63,004 nucleotides of DNA. Origin: Bdellovibrio sp. (GTDB lineage: Bacteria > Bdellovibrionota > Bdellovibrionia > Bdellovibrionales > Bdellovibrionaceae). The stretch's first letter is position 1. Every line of letters begins with the position of its first letter. The position numbers were made by a program, and so were the translations under genes. The notes below the pieces were generated by a model. It had not been told where the DNA came from and did not search any database. It worked only from the letters and a program-made list of their open reading frames with translations. The DNA lies in assembly GCA_020720425.1 (NCBI GenBank), contig DYOP01000005.1, positions 1 to 63,004 on the forward strand, in the 5' to 3' direction. Below, piece after piece: positions 46,554-55,703 of the stretch.

Positions 46554-48128
46554 CTATAAATCAGTAGTTTTAGGCTTGATCAAAAACATCTTAGATTGCC
46601 CATGCTGACTATGGCTTAGCTCATAATCTAAATCAGAGGGCAAAGGCAAAACTGTGTGAAATGGCAAATTTTTTATAATTTTTTTATGAAGTTCTAAAAT
46701 ATCTTGAGCTTCTAAATTGCACGAAAAATAAAGTTCGCCACGAGGAGCTAGGGCTTTTTGACATAAGTTAAGTAACATTTCTAAATCTTTTTCTAATCTA
46801 AAAACGCCCTTTTCGGTTCGCGCAAAAGTAGGAGGGTCACAAATAATAATATCATAACGATTAACCATTGAGCCTTTTGTTTGCGGGGGTTTTAGGGAAA
46901 GTTTTTTTAAAAACTCAATCGAATCCACTTTAAACCACTGCGTGTTTTCAAGCGAAAAGTGATTGAGTAAAAAATTTTCTTTACCCCATTCGAGATAGGT
47001 TTTGCTAATATCAACATTGGTAATCAATTGGGCTCCGGCTTTGGCGGCATTCAGGCTAAAGCCAGCTGTATAGCAAAATAAATTGAGTACAGTTTTATTT
47101 TGGCTGGCTTGTTGAACCCTAAGCCTATTAGCTTTTTGATCTAAAAACAGACCATAGCTAGCACCTTGCTGACTTTTTAATAAATAATTCACAGAATTTT
47201 CTGTAATCGTCCAACTGTTTTGAGTGGGCGGCGGGCCCCCCATCCATACAATATCAGAAAATAAATTTTTGCCGCGATTAGGTCTTAACTGAAGGGCCAG
47301 GGGCCTGCCTAAAAGTTGAGATATAAACAACAAACGGTTTAACTGATCGGGGCTAGCAGCCGAATCACTAAAGGCATGTACCCATAGGTAAGGGCCTAAA
47401 ATATCTAATACCCAAAGTGTATTTTTGTCTGTCCATGTGGCCCCCCTAAGGGCCATTTTATTGTTTTCAGATTTTAAAAATTGAAATACCCGTTGAGTGC
47501 TGTCAAGTGAGGATAATAACGAAATAAGAATAGGATCATTTAAAAGCCCAAGTCTTTCAAAAAAAATAGGCGGCGCAGATTTAAAGGGTTCTAGGCCCGG
47601 TAACTCAAGTGACTCTGAATGCAAGCAAATTTGTGAAAAGGGACTGCCTCCGTACAAAGTATCACCTAAAATAGGTAAACCAATCGATTGGGCATGAAGC
47701 CTAATTTGGTGGGTCTTTCCGGTTAAGGGCACGGCTTCCCAAAGTTCAGCATAAGCATTTCGTTTAATTCTTTTAAACAAGGTGTGGCTTGATTTTGAAG
47801 GCCCTGGGCTAAAGTCGAAGACTTTTTTGGATTGAGTGATTTCACCGTGAACTTCAAATTGATCTGATTGACTATTTCGATCAGTTAAAAAAAGGTATCG
47901 CTTTTTTATTTGTCGAGCTTCAAAAAGTTGACGGAGCTGATCAGCGGCATCGGGATTTGCCCCAAAAACAAGGGTTCCCGAGGTGGTTTTATCTAACCTA
48001 TGGGCTACAAAATACTTTTTATTATGTTTTTGAGAAAGATACTCACACCAGCCAAGCTGTCCTGGGTCACTTCGGTGAGTGGATATTCCATTTGGCTTAT
48101 CTGTAAAAATAAAGTCATTTGTATTCAT
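46554..48128 (-). CDS. RluA-type pseudouridine synthase fused to RlmI-type methyltransferase
   Basis: A two-domain protein of 524 aa. Residues about 1-195 are an RluA-family pseudouridine synthase: FVAHRLDKTTSGTLVFG carries the catalytic Asp46, and TGKTHQIRLHAQSIGLPI and GDTLYGG complete the fold. Residues about 215-524 match the RlmI/RlmK class of 23S rRNA methyltransferases: GLFLDQKANRLRV, NLFCYTAGFSLNAAKAGA (SAM site) and IICDPPTFARTEKG (catalytic). Both active sites look intact, so the protein should isomerise a uridine and methylate a base, probably in 23S rRNA. It stands alone, divergent from the L,D-transpeptidase gene. Confidence 0.88.
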   Translation of the reverse strand: MNTNDFIFTDKPNGISTHRSDPGQLGWCEYLSQKHNKKYFVAHRLDKTTSGTLVFGANPDAADQLRQLFEARQIKKRYLFLTDRNSQSDQFEVHGEITQSKKVFDFSPGPSKSSHTLFKRIKRNAYAELWEAVPLTGKTHQIRLHAQSIGLPILGDTLYGGSPFSQICLHSESLELPGLEPFKSAPPIFFERLGLLNDPILISLLSSLDSTQRVFQFLKSENNKMALRGATWTDKNTLWVLDILGPYLWVHAFSDSAASPDQLNRLLFISQLLGRPLALQLRPNRGKNLFSDIVWMGGPPPTQNSWTITENSVNYLLKSQQGASYGLFLDQKANRLRVQQASQNKTVLNLFCYTAGFSLNAAKAGAQLITNVDISKTYLEWGKENFLLNHFSLENTQWFKVDSIEFLKKLSLKPPQTKGSMVNRYDIIICDPPTFARTEKGVFRLEKDLEMLLNLCQKALAPRGELYFSCNLEAQDILELHKKIIKNLPFHTVLPLPSDLDYELSHSQHGQSKMFLIKPKTTDL

Positions 48129-48172
48129 TTGTGCTTGTCAGAATTCATATTATTTATTGAAAATAGAAACAT

Positions 48173-49150
48173 ATGCTAAAAACTCACTTAAGGCCAATAA
48201 GAAATGCTAAGTTCTATTTTTTTCTAAAAACGCTTATTATTATTTTTTTTAGTCCATTTGGCTTTGCTGCTGAGGCGGTGATTCAATATCCGCAAAATAT
48301 TCTATTGAACAAGCAAAATAATGTTTTTTTGGTCGATAAAACAAATCGTAGGCTCAGTGTATATCAGCCAGGCCCTTTACCCGTTAAATTGGCTGAACAG
48401 CCAGCTGATATCGGTAAAAAATTAGGAGATAAGCAAAAACGAAATGACTATCGAACACCTGAGGGGGTTTACTTTTTAGAAAAAAAATTAACCCCTCCCG
48501 AAATTCCCTATGATTTATATGGTCAAATGGCATTTACATCAAATTATCCTAATTTATTTGATCGATTGGCAGGTAAAACGGGCGATGGAATTTGGCTTCA
48601 TGCGGTTCCCGAATCTATACCGCTGACCAGGGGGTCAAGAGGCTGCGTGGTTGTTGATAATAAAGTTATTTCTAGCCTTCAAAACTTTATTGAGCTTAAA
48701 GCTACCCCTCTTATTATCGTGTCACAAACTCAGTGGGTAACATCTGAGCAAATTGAAAAACGAAAAATTCGGGTTGAAAATGCCTTTGAGCAGTGGCGAA
48801 AGCTATGGGAATCTCAATCTTTAGAGGCTTATGCGGGTTACTACCATCCCCAGTTTCAAGGCGGGGGAATGGATAAAAGGGCATGGCTTAATCATAAAAA
48901 TAAAATTAAAAGCAAATACTCTCAGATTAAAATCGATCTTAATCCGCAATTAATTTTAAGCTTTAATAATCAATTTATTTTTCAGGTTTATCAAAATTAT
49001 CAGTCAGATCAGTACCAAGATAAAGGTGTTAAAACTATACAAGGTTACCTTGATATTGATACGAATGGTGCCCAAGGGATACTCATTTTAAGCGAAGAGT
49101 GGACTCCTGTTAATAGTAATCAAACAGCGACTAGCCAAGAGGGTGTTTAA
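48173..49150 (+). CDS. L,D-transpeptidase (YkuD) with NTF2-like tail
   Basis: A 325-aa exported protein with a signal peptide (hydrophobic about 13-27, ending GFAAEA). The YkuD catalytic domain covers about 35-185. NNVFLVDKTNRRLSVYQ opens it, and GDGIWLHAVPES with TRGSRGCVVVDNK supplies the His and the catalytic Cys (motif SRGC in place of the commoner SHGC). Residues about 195-320 resemble an NTF2/SnoaL-like domain (EQWRKLWESQSLEAYAGYYH). The enzyme forms 3-3 crosslinks or attaches amino acids to tetrapeptides. In Bdellovibrio such enzymes are known to modify prey wall. Self versus prey action cannot be told here. Confidence 0.9.
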   Translation: MLKTHLRPIRNAKFYFFLKTLIIIFFSPFGFAAEAVIQYPQNILLNKQNNVFLVDKTNRRLSVYQPGPLPVKLAEQPADIGKKLGDKQKRNDYRTPEGVYFLEKKLTPPEIPYDLYGQMAFTSNYPNLFDRLAGKTGDGIWLHAVPESIPLTRGSRGCVVVDNKVISSLQNFIELKATPLIIVSQTQWVTSEQIEKRKIRVENAFEQWRKLWESQSLEAYAGYYHPQFQGGGMDKRAWLNHKNKIKSKYSQIKIDLNPQLILSFNNQFIFQVYQNYQSDQYQDKGVKTIQGYLDIDTNGAQGILILSEEWTPVNSNQTATSQEGV

Positions 49151-50345
49151 CTTTTTCTAATAGCATGGCCACTCCCTGGCCGCCGCCAATACAGGCGCTT
49201 CCTATGGCATACTGTTTTTGGGTTTGACTCAGTTCAATGGCAAGATGATTCATAATTCGAGTTCCCGAGGCCCCAAGGGGGTGTCCCAAGGCAATAGCGC
49301 CTCCGTGGGGATTGGTCAATTCGCGTTTTAATCCTAATTCTTTTTCGACAGCTAGGTATTGGGCCGAGAAAGCCTCATTCACTTCTATATGATCAATATC
49401 GTTAAGGGTCAGTTTTTGTTTTTCAAGCAAAAACCGGATGGCATTGGCTGGCCCAATGCCCATAATTTTAGGATCGCAGCCGACAACATGGTAACCCTTT
49501 ATTTTGGCAAGTGGCTTAAGTCCCCACTGGGTAACAAATTTTTCAGAGGCAATTAAAGTTGCCGCTGCCCCGTCAACAATTCCGCTAGCGGTTCCGGCGG
49601 TAACAAGACCTTCTTTTTTAAAAAGAGGTTTTAGTAAATTAAGCTTTTCGATCGTGGTATCAGCTTTAGGGTGCTCATCTTTTGTTAAAAAATTAGGACT
49701 GTTACCAGATAGAGCGCTTTTATGGTTTGGCAAAGCTATAGGCGTTATTTCACGTTCAAAAATTTTTTGTTCTTGAGCCTTTTGGTAACGGGCCTGTGAC
49801 AAAAGGGAGTATTCGTCGCATTCAGCGCGTGAAATTTGGTATTGCTCTCCCAGCCTTTCTGCCGTCATGGCCATTGGCATTTGAGCATATTCATCAAATA
49901 AAGCCGCTGTTAAAAGGTCATCAAGATGCAGATGCCCCATTTTGCTTTCAGAAAATCTAACTTGGTTGGCCAAATAAGGAATTTGAGACATGCTTTCGAC
50001 GCCGCCAGCCAAAACGCAGTCGGCTTCACCAAGAGCAATCATTTGGGCGGCTTCAATCCAACTCTGAAACCCGCTCCCACAAAGCCTGTTAACACTATAA
50101 GCGGGGCGATCCATAGGGACCCCGGCATTTAATCCCACATGGCGGGCTAAATAGGCCGAATCTTTATTAGCTCCAACCACTTGTCCAAAAACGATGTGAT
50201 CGACTTCTGAGGGCGCAAAAGCAAGCCCCTCAAATAAAGACTGGCTAACCATTGTGGCTAAGCTTGTTGCAGAGATATTTTTTAAAGAGCCGCCAAAGGC
50301 CCCAAAGGGTGTTCGTTTTGCACTAATAATATAAATATTTTTCAT
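49131..50345 (-). CDS. acetyl-CoA C-acyltransferase (thiolase)
   Basis: A 404-aa thiolase of the biosynthetic/degradative type. The nucleophilic Cys is in [13 protein letters not shown] (near 89). [12 protein letters not shown] and [20 protein letters not shown] supply the active-site His. [13 protein letters not shown] supplies the second Cys. It condenses two acetyl-CoA or cleaves 3-ketoacyl-CoA; the direction is not readable. The 3' end overlaps the L,D-transpeptidase gene by 20 bases on the other strand. Confidence 0.93.
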   Translation of the reverse strand: MKNIYIISAKRTPFGAFGGSLKNISATSLATMVSQSLFEGLAFAPSEVDHIVFGQVVGANKDSAYLARHVGLNAGVPMDRPAYSVNRLCGSGFQSWIEAAQMIALGEADCVLAGGVESMSQIPYLANQVRFSESKMGHLHLDDLLTAALFDEYAQMPMAMTAERLGEQYQISRAECDEYSLLSQARYQKAQEQKIFEREITPIALPNHKSALSGNSPNFLTKDEHPKADTTIEKLNLLKPLFKKEGLVTAGTASGIVDGAAATLIASEKFVTQWGLKPLAKIKGYHVVGCDPKIMGIGPANAIRFLLEKQKLTLNDIDHIEVNEAFSAQYLAVEKELGLKRELTNPHGGAIALGHPLGASGTRIMNHLAIELSQTQKQYAIGSACIGGGQGVAMLLEKVKHPLG

Positions 50346-50429
50346 ATGATGAGTGTTTCATGGATTTAAAAGATGTAAAACAAAGACTCCCGTTTGACAC
50401 TTTGTGCATTAAATGACTAATCTTGAAGT

Positions 50430-51188
50430 ATGATTTTTGGACAAACGACAAATCGCTTTTATACATTTATTTTATCCTTCTTTTTGGTTCTTTTTTTAGG
50501 GGCTTGCTCGACCGACGAAAAAAAAGCCCAAACAGCAGAAGATCTTTTTAAATCAGCTCAATATTTTGAAGAAAACGAACGCTTTGAAGAGGCCATTCGT
50601 CGATTTAATGAAGTTAGGCAAAAGTTTCCGTATTCAAAAGTAGCCATTGATGCCGAGCTAAAAATTGCTGATGTCTATTACAAGCAAGAAAGTTTTGCCG
50701 AGTCTCAAATTGCCTATGAAGCCTTCAGGGAGCAGCATCCCCAACATGAAAAAGCAGACTATGTTACTTACAAAATTGCTCAAAGTTATTTTGAACAATT
50801 ACCGACAACAATCGATCGTGATTTAAGCGTAGCCCCCCAAGCATTGGCCAATTTTAAAGAATTAGTAAAAGACTATCCCGAGTCTGAGTTTGTCGCTGAT
50901 TCGCAAAATAAAATAATATCCATTCAGACAAAGATGGCCGAAAAAGTTAAATACATTGCTGAGTTTTATTATAAAAAAAAGGCCTATTTAAGCGCACTTG
51001 AGCGCTTTGAGGAGCTGCTTATTATGGGGATATCAGCCACTCAAGAACAAGAGGTTTTAATTAAAGCTATCGATGCGGCCAAAAAAATTGGAGACATTGA
51101 AAGAGCAAAAAGGCTTGAAAGTCGCATTAAGGCTTCCAGCTCCTCATCTTCTGAAAAAAACGATAGTAACAAGGGGATTTCTTTGTGA
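50430..51188 (+). CDS. bamD: outer-membrane assembly lipoprotein BamD
   Basis: BamD is the essential lipoprotein partner of BamA in outer-membrane protein assembly. The 252-aa protein has lipobox FLGAC (Cys near 26). TPR repeats follow: AQYFEENERFEEAIRRFNEV, KIADVYYKQESFAESQIAYE and YKIAQSYFEQLPTTIDRDLS, the last being the hallmark BamD segment (DRDxxxxxxA). The C-terminus is Ser-rich and disordered. It heads a plus-strand operon; its stop overlaps the GTG of the following TPR gene. Confidence 0.92.
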   Translation: MIFGQTTNRFYTFILSFFLVLFLGACSTDEKKAQTAEDLFKSAQYFEENERFEEAIRRFNEVRQKFPYSKVAIDAELKIADVYYKQESFAESQIAYEAFREQHPQHEKADYVTYKIAQSYFEQLPTTIDRDLSVAPQALANFKELVKDYPESEFVADSQNKIISIQTKMAEKVKYIAEFYYKKKAYLSALERFEELLIMGISATQEQEVLIKAIDAAKKIGDIERAKRLESRIKASSSSSSEKNDSNKGISL

Positions 51189-51916
51189 GCCAAGAGATCA
51201 ATGAAATTTTTGAAGAGGCTAAAACCTATTTTATAGATGGTAACTATAAAATGGCTGAAAGTATTTTAAATCAAATGATTTTAAATCACACAAGAAACTT
51301 AGAAGTCTTTCAAATGCTGGCCACTATTTATTATGACCGTGGACAATTTAATAAAGCGATTCGTTTTTTTAAAAGGGCTTTAGAGATTGACCCTACCTAC
51401 ACGGATGCAAGCGTTGGTCTTTCTATTATTCTTAATGATATTGGCCGTTATGACGAAGGCAAACAGGTTTTCGATGAAGCGCAAAAGCTTTTAGACAAAA
51501 GAAAAAATCAATCAGACCCCTTTTTAGACGAAAAATTAGCTTCTAAGCACGAAGAATTAGCTGATTTATATTTTCAGTATAAGCGTTATTCGGAGGCTTT
51601 AGATCAATTACTAAAGGCTCAAAAGCTTTCGGCTCGAAAGCCCGAAATTACAATGCGCCTTTCTGAGTGTTACTTAAAAATGGGCGATCAGCAAAAGGCG
51701 ATCAGGGATTTAAAAAATCTAATTAAAGAATACCCTAATTTTTTAACAGCGCGGATGAAGTTGGCCCATGTTTTTTATGACTCTAATCAATTGGTTGAAG
51801 CTACCGAACTATGGGAGTCTGTACTGGCCAGAGATCCTCATCATCAGGAAGCAAAAAAATGGATAAAAATGGCCCAGGCCGTAGGTGTTACCTATTTAAA
51901 TGAATCAACTATGTGA
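51185..51916 (+). CDS. tetratricopeptide-repeat protein
   Basis: A 243-aa cytosolic TPR protein starting at a GTG overlapping the bamD stop. Repeats run along its length, for example YFIDGNYKMAESILNQMILN, YDRGQFNKAIRFFKRALEID and LKMGDQQKAIRDLKNLIKEY. No signal peptide or catalytic domain is present. It probably acts as a scaffold; the partner is unknown. The context (bamD, hpt) does not define its role. Confidence 0.88.
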   Translation: MSQEINEIFEEAKTYFIDGNYKMAESILNQMILNHTRNLEVFQMLATIYYDRGQFNKAIRFFKRALEIDPTYTDASVGLSIILNDIGRYDEGKQVFDEAQKLLDKRKNQSDPFLDEKLASKHEELADLYFQYKRYSEALDQLLKAQKLSARKPEITMRLSECYLKMGDQQKAIRDLKNLIKEYPNFLTARMKLAHVFYDSNQLVEATELWESVLARDPHHQEAKKWIKMAQAVGVTYLNESTM

Positions 51917-51922
51917 GGTTGT

Positions 51923-52441
51923 ATGTCTTTAATTAAGGATGATCTTTCTTTATATTTAACGCACGAAGAAATTCAAAATGTGGTCGTTGAGTTAGCAAAT
52001 CGTATTGAGGCTGACTATGCAGGAAAAGAGCTGATTTGGATTTGCCCCTTGCGCGGTTCGATCCATTTTATTGCGGATATTGTAAGATGCATTCATTTGC
52101 CTCAGCAGGTTGAGTTTGTTCAACTCAAATCACTCAGTAAGGGTGGGGCTATAACCATTCAAAAAGATATATCTACCGAAATTAAAGGTAAGCATGTTTT
52201 GGTAGCTGAAGAAATTATAGATTCTGGCCGGGGACTTTCTTTTTTGATTCGTCACCTTGAGGCATCAAGACCCGCATCTTTAAAAGTGGTAACCCTGTTA
52301 GATAAGCCGGCTCGAAGAGATCTGCCACTCAGGGCAGACTATATAGGACGAGTGATTGAAGATCGTTTTGTGGTAGGCTACGGCATGGATTACGAAGAGC
52401 TGGGCCGAAACTATAAAGATATTCACTACCTTAAAAATTAA
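51923..52441 (+). CDS. hpt: hypoxanthine phosphoribosyltransferase
   Basis: A 172-aa type I phosphoribosyltransferase of the purine salvage pathway, making IMP/GMP from hypoxanthine/guanine and PRPP. WICPLRGSIHFIADIVR is the N-terminal loop. The PRPP motif is HVLVAEEIIDSGRGLSFLIR, a slightly altered EDIIDTG. VTLLDKPARRDLPLRADYIG and FVVGYGMDYEELGRNYKDI are typical of HPRT. Length is standard. It follows the TPR gene by six bases. Confidence 0.9.
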   Translation: MSLIKDDLSLYLTHEEIQNVVVELANRIEADYAGKELIWICPLRGSIHFIADIVRCIHLPQQVEFVQLKSLSKGGAITIQKDISTEIKGKHVLVAEEIIDSGRGLSFLIRHLEASRPASLKVVTLLDKPARRDLPLRADYIGRVIEDRFVVGYGMDYEELGRNYKDIHYLKN

Positions 52442-52444
52442 TAT

Positions 52445-52537
52445 ATGTTACCCAAACAATTTGCTTATTTTATTGTTACGGCAGTGCTACTTTATTTTGT
52501 AGTCAATGTTTTAGTTGTTTATTTGGGAAAGGCTTAA
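52445..52537 (+). CDS. 30-aa single-helix membrane peptide
   Basis: A short frame between hpt and the reductase-like gene. It encodes MLPKQFAYFIVTAVLLYFVV then NVLVVYLGKA, a positively charged start, one hydrophobic helix of about 20 residues and a basic end. Such tiny membrane proteins are often real but cannot be verified by eye. There is no clear ribosome site before the ATG. Coding could be by chance in AT-rich DNA. Confidence 0.4.
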   Translation: MLPKQFAYFIVTAVLLYFVVNVLVVYLGKA

Positions 52538-52548
52538 AAGGAATATTT

Positions 52549-53865
52549 ATGAATCATGATTTTGTCGCTGTTCGAAAAATGCCAAATACTCCTAGTTTGA
52601 TAAAAGGACCAAAAGATACTCTTGTTTTATTTGGTGAACTTTTTCAAAGGGGTTATGCCAATGGCCTTGTAGAGCAGGCCCAAAAGCAAGGAGCTAAAAT
52701 AATCACAGCTACAGTAGGTCGGCGTGATGGGGGGAGTAGTAATGAGGGTAACTTTGGTGAGTTAAGACCTTTGACCCCGCAAGAGTTAGCCCTTATACCG
52801 TTTGAGTGTATTAATGTGCCACTCGAGGCGGGATTTGATCGCGAAGCGGCTAGCGATGGGCTTAATGTTTTAGATCGTCTTAAAAATGTAAAACTGAGCA
52901 ATTGGGATTCGGCCCTAATGGATTGGCCGCTTATAGAGGAAAGTCAAAAATTAGCGAAGCTCAGATTTCGTAATAACGTTAAATTATTTTTTAATGAGCT
53001 TTCAAATAAAGTTAACCCTGAGGGAAATGTTATTATTTCTCATTTAATGGCGGGTGGGGTGCCCCGACATAAAATTGTATTGGCCCTGCTGAGCCGCACG
53101 GTTAAAGGGGTTGGAGAAAAATATTTTTCTAGTCAAAAGCTTTGGGAGTCAGACTTAGGCAAACTTATTGCTCGCAATTTTTTAGAGGTAACAGCAGAAA
53201 CTTTTAACATTTTACTTCAAGAAGCCGATGGGTTTATAAAAAACCATAAAGGCAAGGTGGCTTTTACTGCCTATGGTTACCATGGTACGGAAGTTTTTAT
53301 TGAAAATAAATTAACTTGGCAAAGTTATACACCCTACTTGCAGGGTTGGGCAAAAATTGCCCTTGAAAATTATGCTAAAGAGCATGCCCAAAAGGGTTTG
53401 GCTTGCACAGTTTACAACTGTCCTGAAATTTTAACCCAATCATCTTCTATTTTTCAAGGGGTTGAAATTCCACTTTATCCTTTACTTAATGCTTTTAAGT
53501 TACTGGCACCCACTTCTAAAACAACATTGCAGCTATGGCAATCGTCTCAAGGCAAGCTTAAAGATGGAGTTAATCTAGATGAGCTATTAAAAACTTGTGA
53601 TTATGTATTACAAGACAAAGACATTAAAGAGCTTAATTATTTTGATCTTTGGCCTCAGCATAGCTCAGCAAAGCAGCTTGAAAAAATTTTAGTTGCGAGT
53701 GATGCCATGTTAAGCGCCCATAAGGATTTTAAAGACGTTATGACAAATGATTTAAGTGAAATTATTTTTCAGGCAACCGGAAAGGTCATTCTTGCTCATG
53801 CGGGGCAAGCCAATCAACCTGTGGTATGCCTAGGGCATGATGTTGTGGTTGATGCCTCCCTCTAG
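52549..53865 (+). CDS. enoyl-ACP-reductase-like protein (FabMG-type, tentative)
   Basis: A 438-aa NAD(P)-binding protein. The first 60 residues look like a Rossmann fold, with LVLFGELFQRGYANGLVEQA where SDR enzymes have the glycine-rich loop. Near 265-290, TPYLQGWAKIALENYAKEHA aligns with the Tyr-x6-Lys and following helix of FabI-type enoyl-ACP reductases. The protein is much longer than FabI (about 260 aa). I associate it from memory with the FabMG family described for Bdellovibrio-related sequences; this has not been checked. It would complete fatty-acid elongation and could explain an absence of FabI. AAGGA precedes the ATG. Confidence 0.5.
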   Translation: MNHDFVAVRKMPNTPSLIKGPKDTLVLFGELFQRGYANGLVEQAQKQGAKIITATVGRRDGGSSNEGNFGELRPLTPQELALIPFECINVPLEAGFDREAASDGLNVLDRLKNVKLSNWDSALMDWPLIEESQKLAKLRFRNNVKLFFNELSNKVNPEGNVIISHLMAGGVPRHKIVLALLSRTVKGVGEKYFSSQKLWESDLGKLIARNFLEVTAETFNILLQEADGFIKNHKGKVAFTAYGYHGTEVFIENKLTWQSYTPYLQGWAKIALENYAKEHAQKGLACTVYNCPEILTQSSSIFQGVEIPLYPLLNAFKLLAPTSKTTLQLWQSSQGKLKDGVNLDELLKTCDYVLQDKDIKELNYFDLWPQHSSAKQLEKILVASDAMLSAHKDFKDVMTNDLSEIIFQATGKVILAHAGQANQPVVCLGHDVVVDASL

Positions 53866-54310
53866 AATTTTATCCTCATCTGTGGCGACCGTACTGGGAG
53901 TCGGAAAAATAAAGCCCGCTTCAGGCACCTGGGGTACGCTTGCCGCTGTTCCTTTGGCTTTACTCATTATGCCTCTACCTTTTTTGCATATGTTAATCTG
54001 CCTAGTTCTTTTTTTTGTCGCTGTTTGGGCCTCGCACGAGCACTCCATTTTTTTAAACCAAAAAGATCCTTCTGAAATCGTAATTGACGAATATTTAGGT
54101 TATCTCATTACGATGGTTTGGCTTCCTCTCAGTTGGAAAACCATTTTATTGGGATTTGTGCTGTTTAGGTTACTTGATATTTTTAAACCCTCTTTGATTG
54201 GATGGATTGATAAAAAATCTAAAGGTGGTTTTGGTATTGTCGCTGATGATGTTATTGCAGGCATCATTGCCAATATTTTTATGCAAGTGATTGTTACTTA
54301 TTATTCTTAA
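53837..54310 (+). CDS. pgpA: phosphatidylglycerophosphatase A
   Basis: A 157-aa inner-membrane lipid phosphatase that makes phosphatidylglycerol. KIKPASGTWGTLAAVPLALL, EIVIDEYLGYLITMVWLPL, FRLLDIFKPSLIGWIDKKSK and GGFGIVADDVIAG are the PgpA motifs, including the acidic metal site. Four hydrophobic segments are present. The N-terminus is uncertain: Met1, Met2 and Met6 are candidates. It overlaps the end of the reductase-like gene by 29 bases. Confidence 0.9.
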   Translation: MMLWLMPPSRILSSSVATVLGVGKIKPASGTWGTLAAVPLALLIMPLPFLHMLICLVLFFVAVWASHEHSIFLNQKDPSEIVIDEYLGYLITMVWLPLSWKTILLGFVLFRLLDIFKPSLIGWIDKKSKGGFGIVADDVIAGIIANIFMQVIVTYYS

Positions 54311-54352
54311 GGCATGGCCATCCTTGGCCCATTTAGTGCTGTAAGTATAGAC

Positions 54353-55570
54353 ATGAAAATAAAAAGACGAGTTAAATTTAATTTAATGAGATCTAAGATT
54401 AAAGCAGGTGACGTATTTGGTATAAGTGTACTTATTTTATACACGTTACTTGTTTCGTCATTGAGTTTTGCCAGCACCGAACCGCTACGTAATGCAAAGC
54501 TGCTTATGGACGCGCAAAGAAGTAGGTTTTACAACTTAACTCAAGCCAAGGTTGTTGTTGCTAACTATGAGCTTTTGCGCAAAGACTTTTCTCACCTTAA
54601 GCATTTTTCAAATGAGCAGTGGGATCAATGGCTTATTAAAAATGCAGGGTATATTTCGACTGAGCAACAAAAACAAACATATGTGAACACTCAAATTCCG
54701 GCAAATTTAGAGCAGTATAAAATGGGGCTTAGGCCCATGGCCTACCGAAGAGCCGCTATATTTAGAGGTGATAATAATGAAATGCTAGATATCAAAGGGG
54801 TCGGCACACAGGATGCCCCGGGTCCCTTGGGAAAAGATCACTCCAATGGTCTTTTATCTGTTGGCGAGGGAATAAGGGAGTTTTTATACGAAATGGTTGT
54901 AGATAAAATATTTCAGCACTCCCAATCGGGTTTTGAAACCGTGGGTAACTATGCAGTTTTATCCGCGGGATTTGAAATTAAAAATTTGGATGGATCTTCA
55001 TCTCCTGCTGGGTTACTTGTTAGGCAGGCTCATAAGCGAAGCGAGTACCCCTTGCAAATGCTATCTGATTCAGCTTCTATCGCCGTTGAAAAAATTATTA
55101 GACTCTATGGGCTGACATCGGCCGGCGCCCATCATTTAAAGTATCAATTTGACCTGATGAATGTTCAGGGATCAAGTTCGGGAGCCGTCATTGATTTTGG
55201 AGGTTTTTTAAGCCTAGATCATTTTGTTAGGCCACTAACTCCTTTTGCATTAGGCTGGAAGCCAGAAGCAAAATTTAGTAAAGAATACCTTATGATTTAT
55301 CAGCCCGATGTGCGATTGCGTTTGAGCCCTGAATTGTGGGGGCAAACTGTTACCAAAAAACCAGATCCCGCGTTTGATAACCCTTGGATATGGTCTCACG
55401 ATCTTGCGAGAGCTTATGCCAATGGTCAAGCAGATCAGGATGCTGTGAAAAAACATATCGATACGATGACCTCAGATTTTTTTAAAAAACTTCAACTTAA
55501 TCAGTTGAGCCCCTATCAGCTTTCAATTTTACCAATGAGATGTCATAGTGTGTTTAGACTGCGAATTTAA
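54353..55570 (+). CDS. exported SelO-like (pseudokinase-fold) protein
   Basis: A protein of about 405 aa. I use the Met at 54353; one at 54386 gives a neater signal peptide ending SLSFA. Its centre resembles SelO protein adenylyltransferases. LDIKGVG and VGEGIREFLYEMVVDKIF parallel the family's KGAG and RxxIREFL segments. AGLLVRQAHKR parallels the following strand. YQFDLMNVQGSSSGAVIDFG parallels the NTDNxSxxGxTIDYG catalytic/metal loop, retaining Asp in DFG but not the preceding TDN. SelO proteins are normally cytosolic or mitochondrial, so a signal peptide is odd. Activity is doubtful. Confidence 0.5.
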   Translation: MKIKRRVKFNLMRSKIKAGDVFGISVLILYTLLVSSLSFASTEPLRNAKLLMDAQRSRFYNLTQAKVVVANYELLRKDFSHLKHFSNEQWDQWLIKNAGYISTEQQKQTYVNTQIPANLEQYKMGLRPMAYRRAAIFRGDNNEMLDIKGVGTQDAPGPLGKDHSNGLLSVGEGIREFLYEMVVDKIFQHSQSGFETVGNYAVLSAGFEIKNLDGSSSPAGLLVRQAHKRSEYPLQMLSDSASIAVEKIIRLYGLTSAGAHHLKYQFDLMNVQGSSSGAVIDFGGFLSLDHFVRPLTPFALGWKPEAKFSKEYLMIYQPDVRLRLSPELWGQTVTKKPDPAFDNPWIWSHDLARAYANGQADQDAVKKHIDTMTSDFFKKLQLNQLSPYQLSILPMRCHSVFRLRI

Positions 55571-55703
55571 AATAGGATACACTTAATATAAGCAGCGATC
55601 ATCTAGGCCCCACAACTTTATGTCCTATGTTCAGATTACGTTTTTTTAGACAAAAAATGTTTAGAGCGCGACTATAATTTTATAATTTAGGAAAGCTTAT
55701 ATT

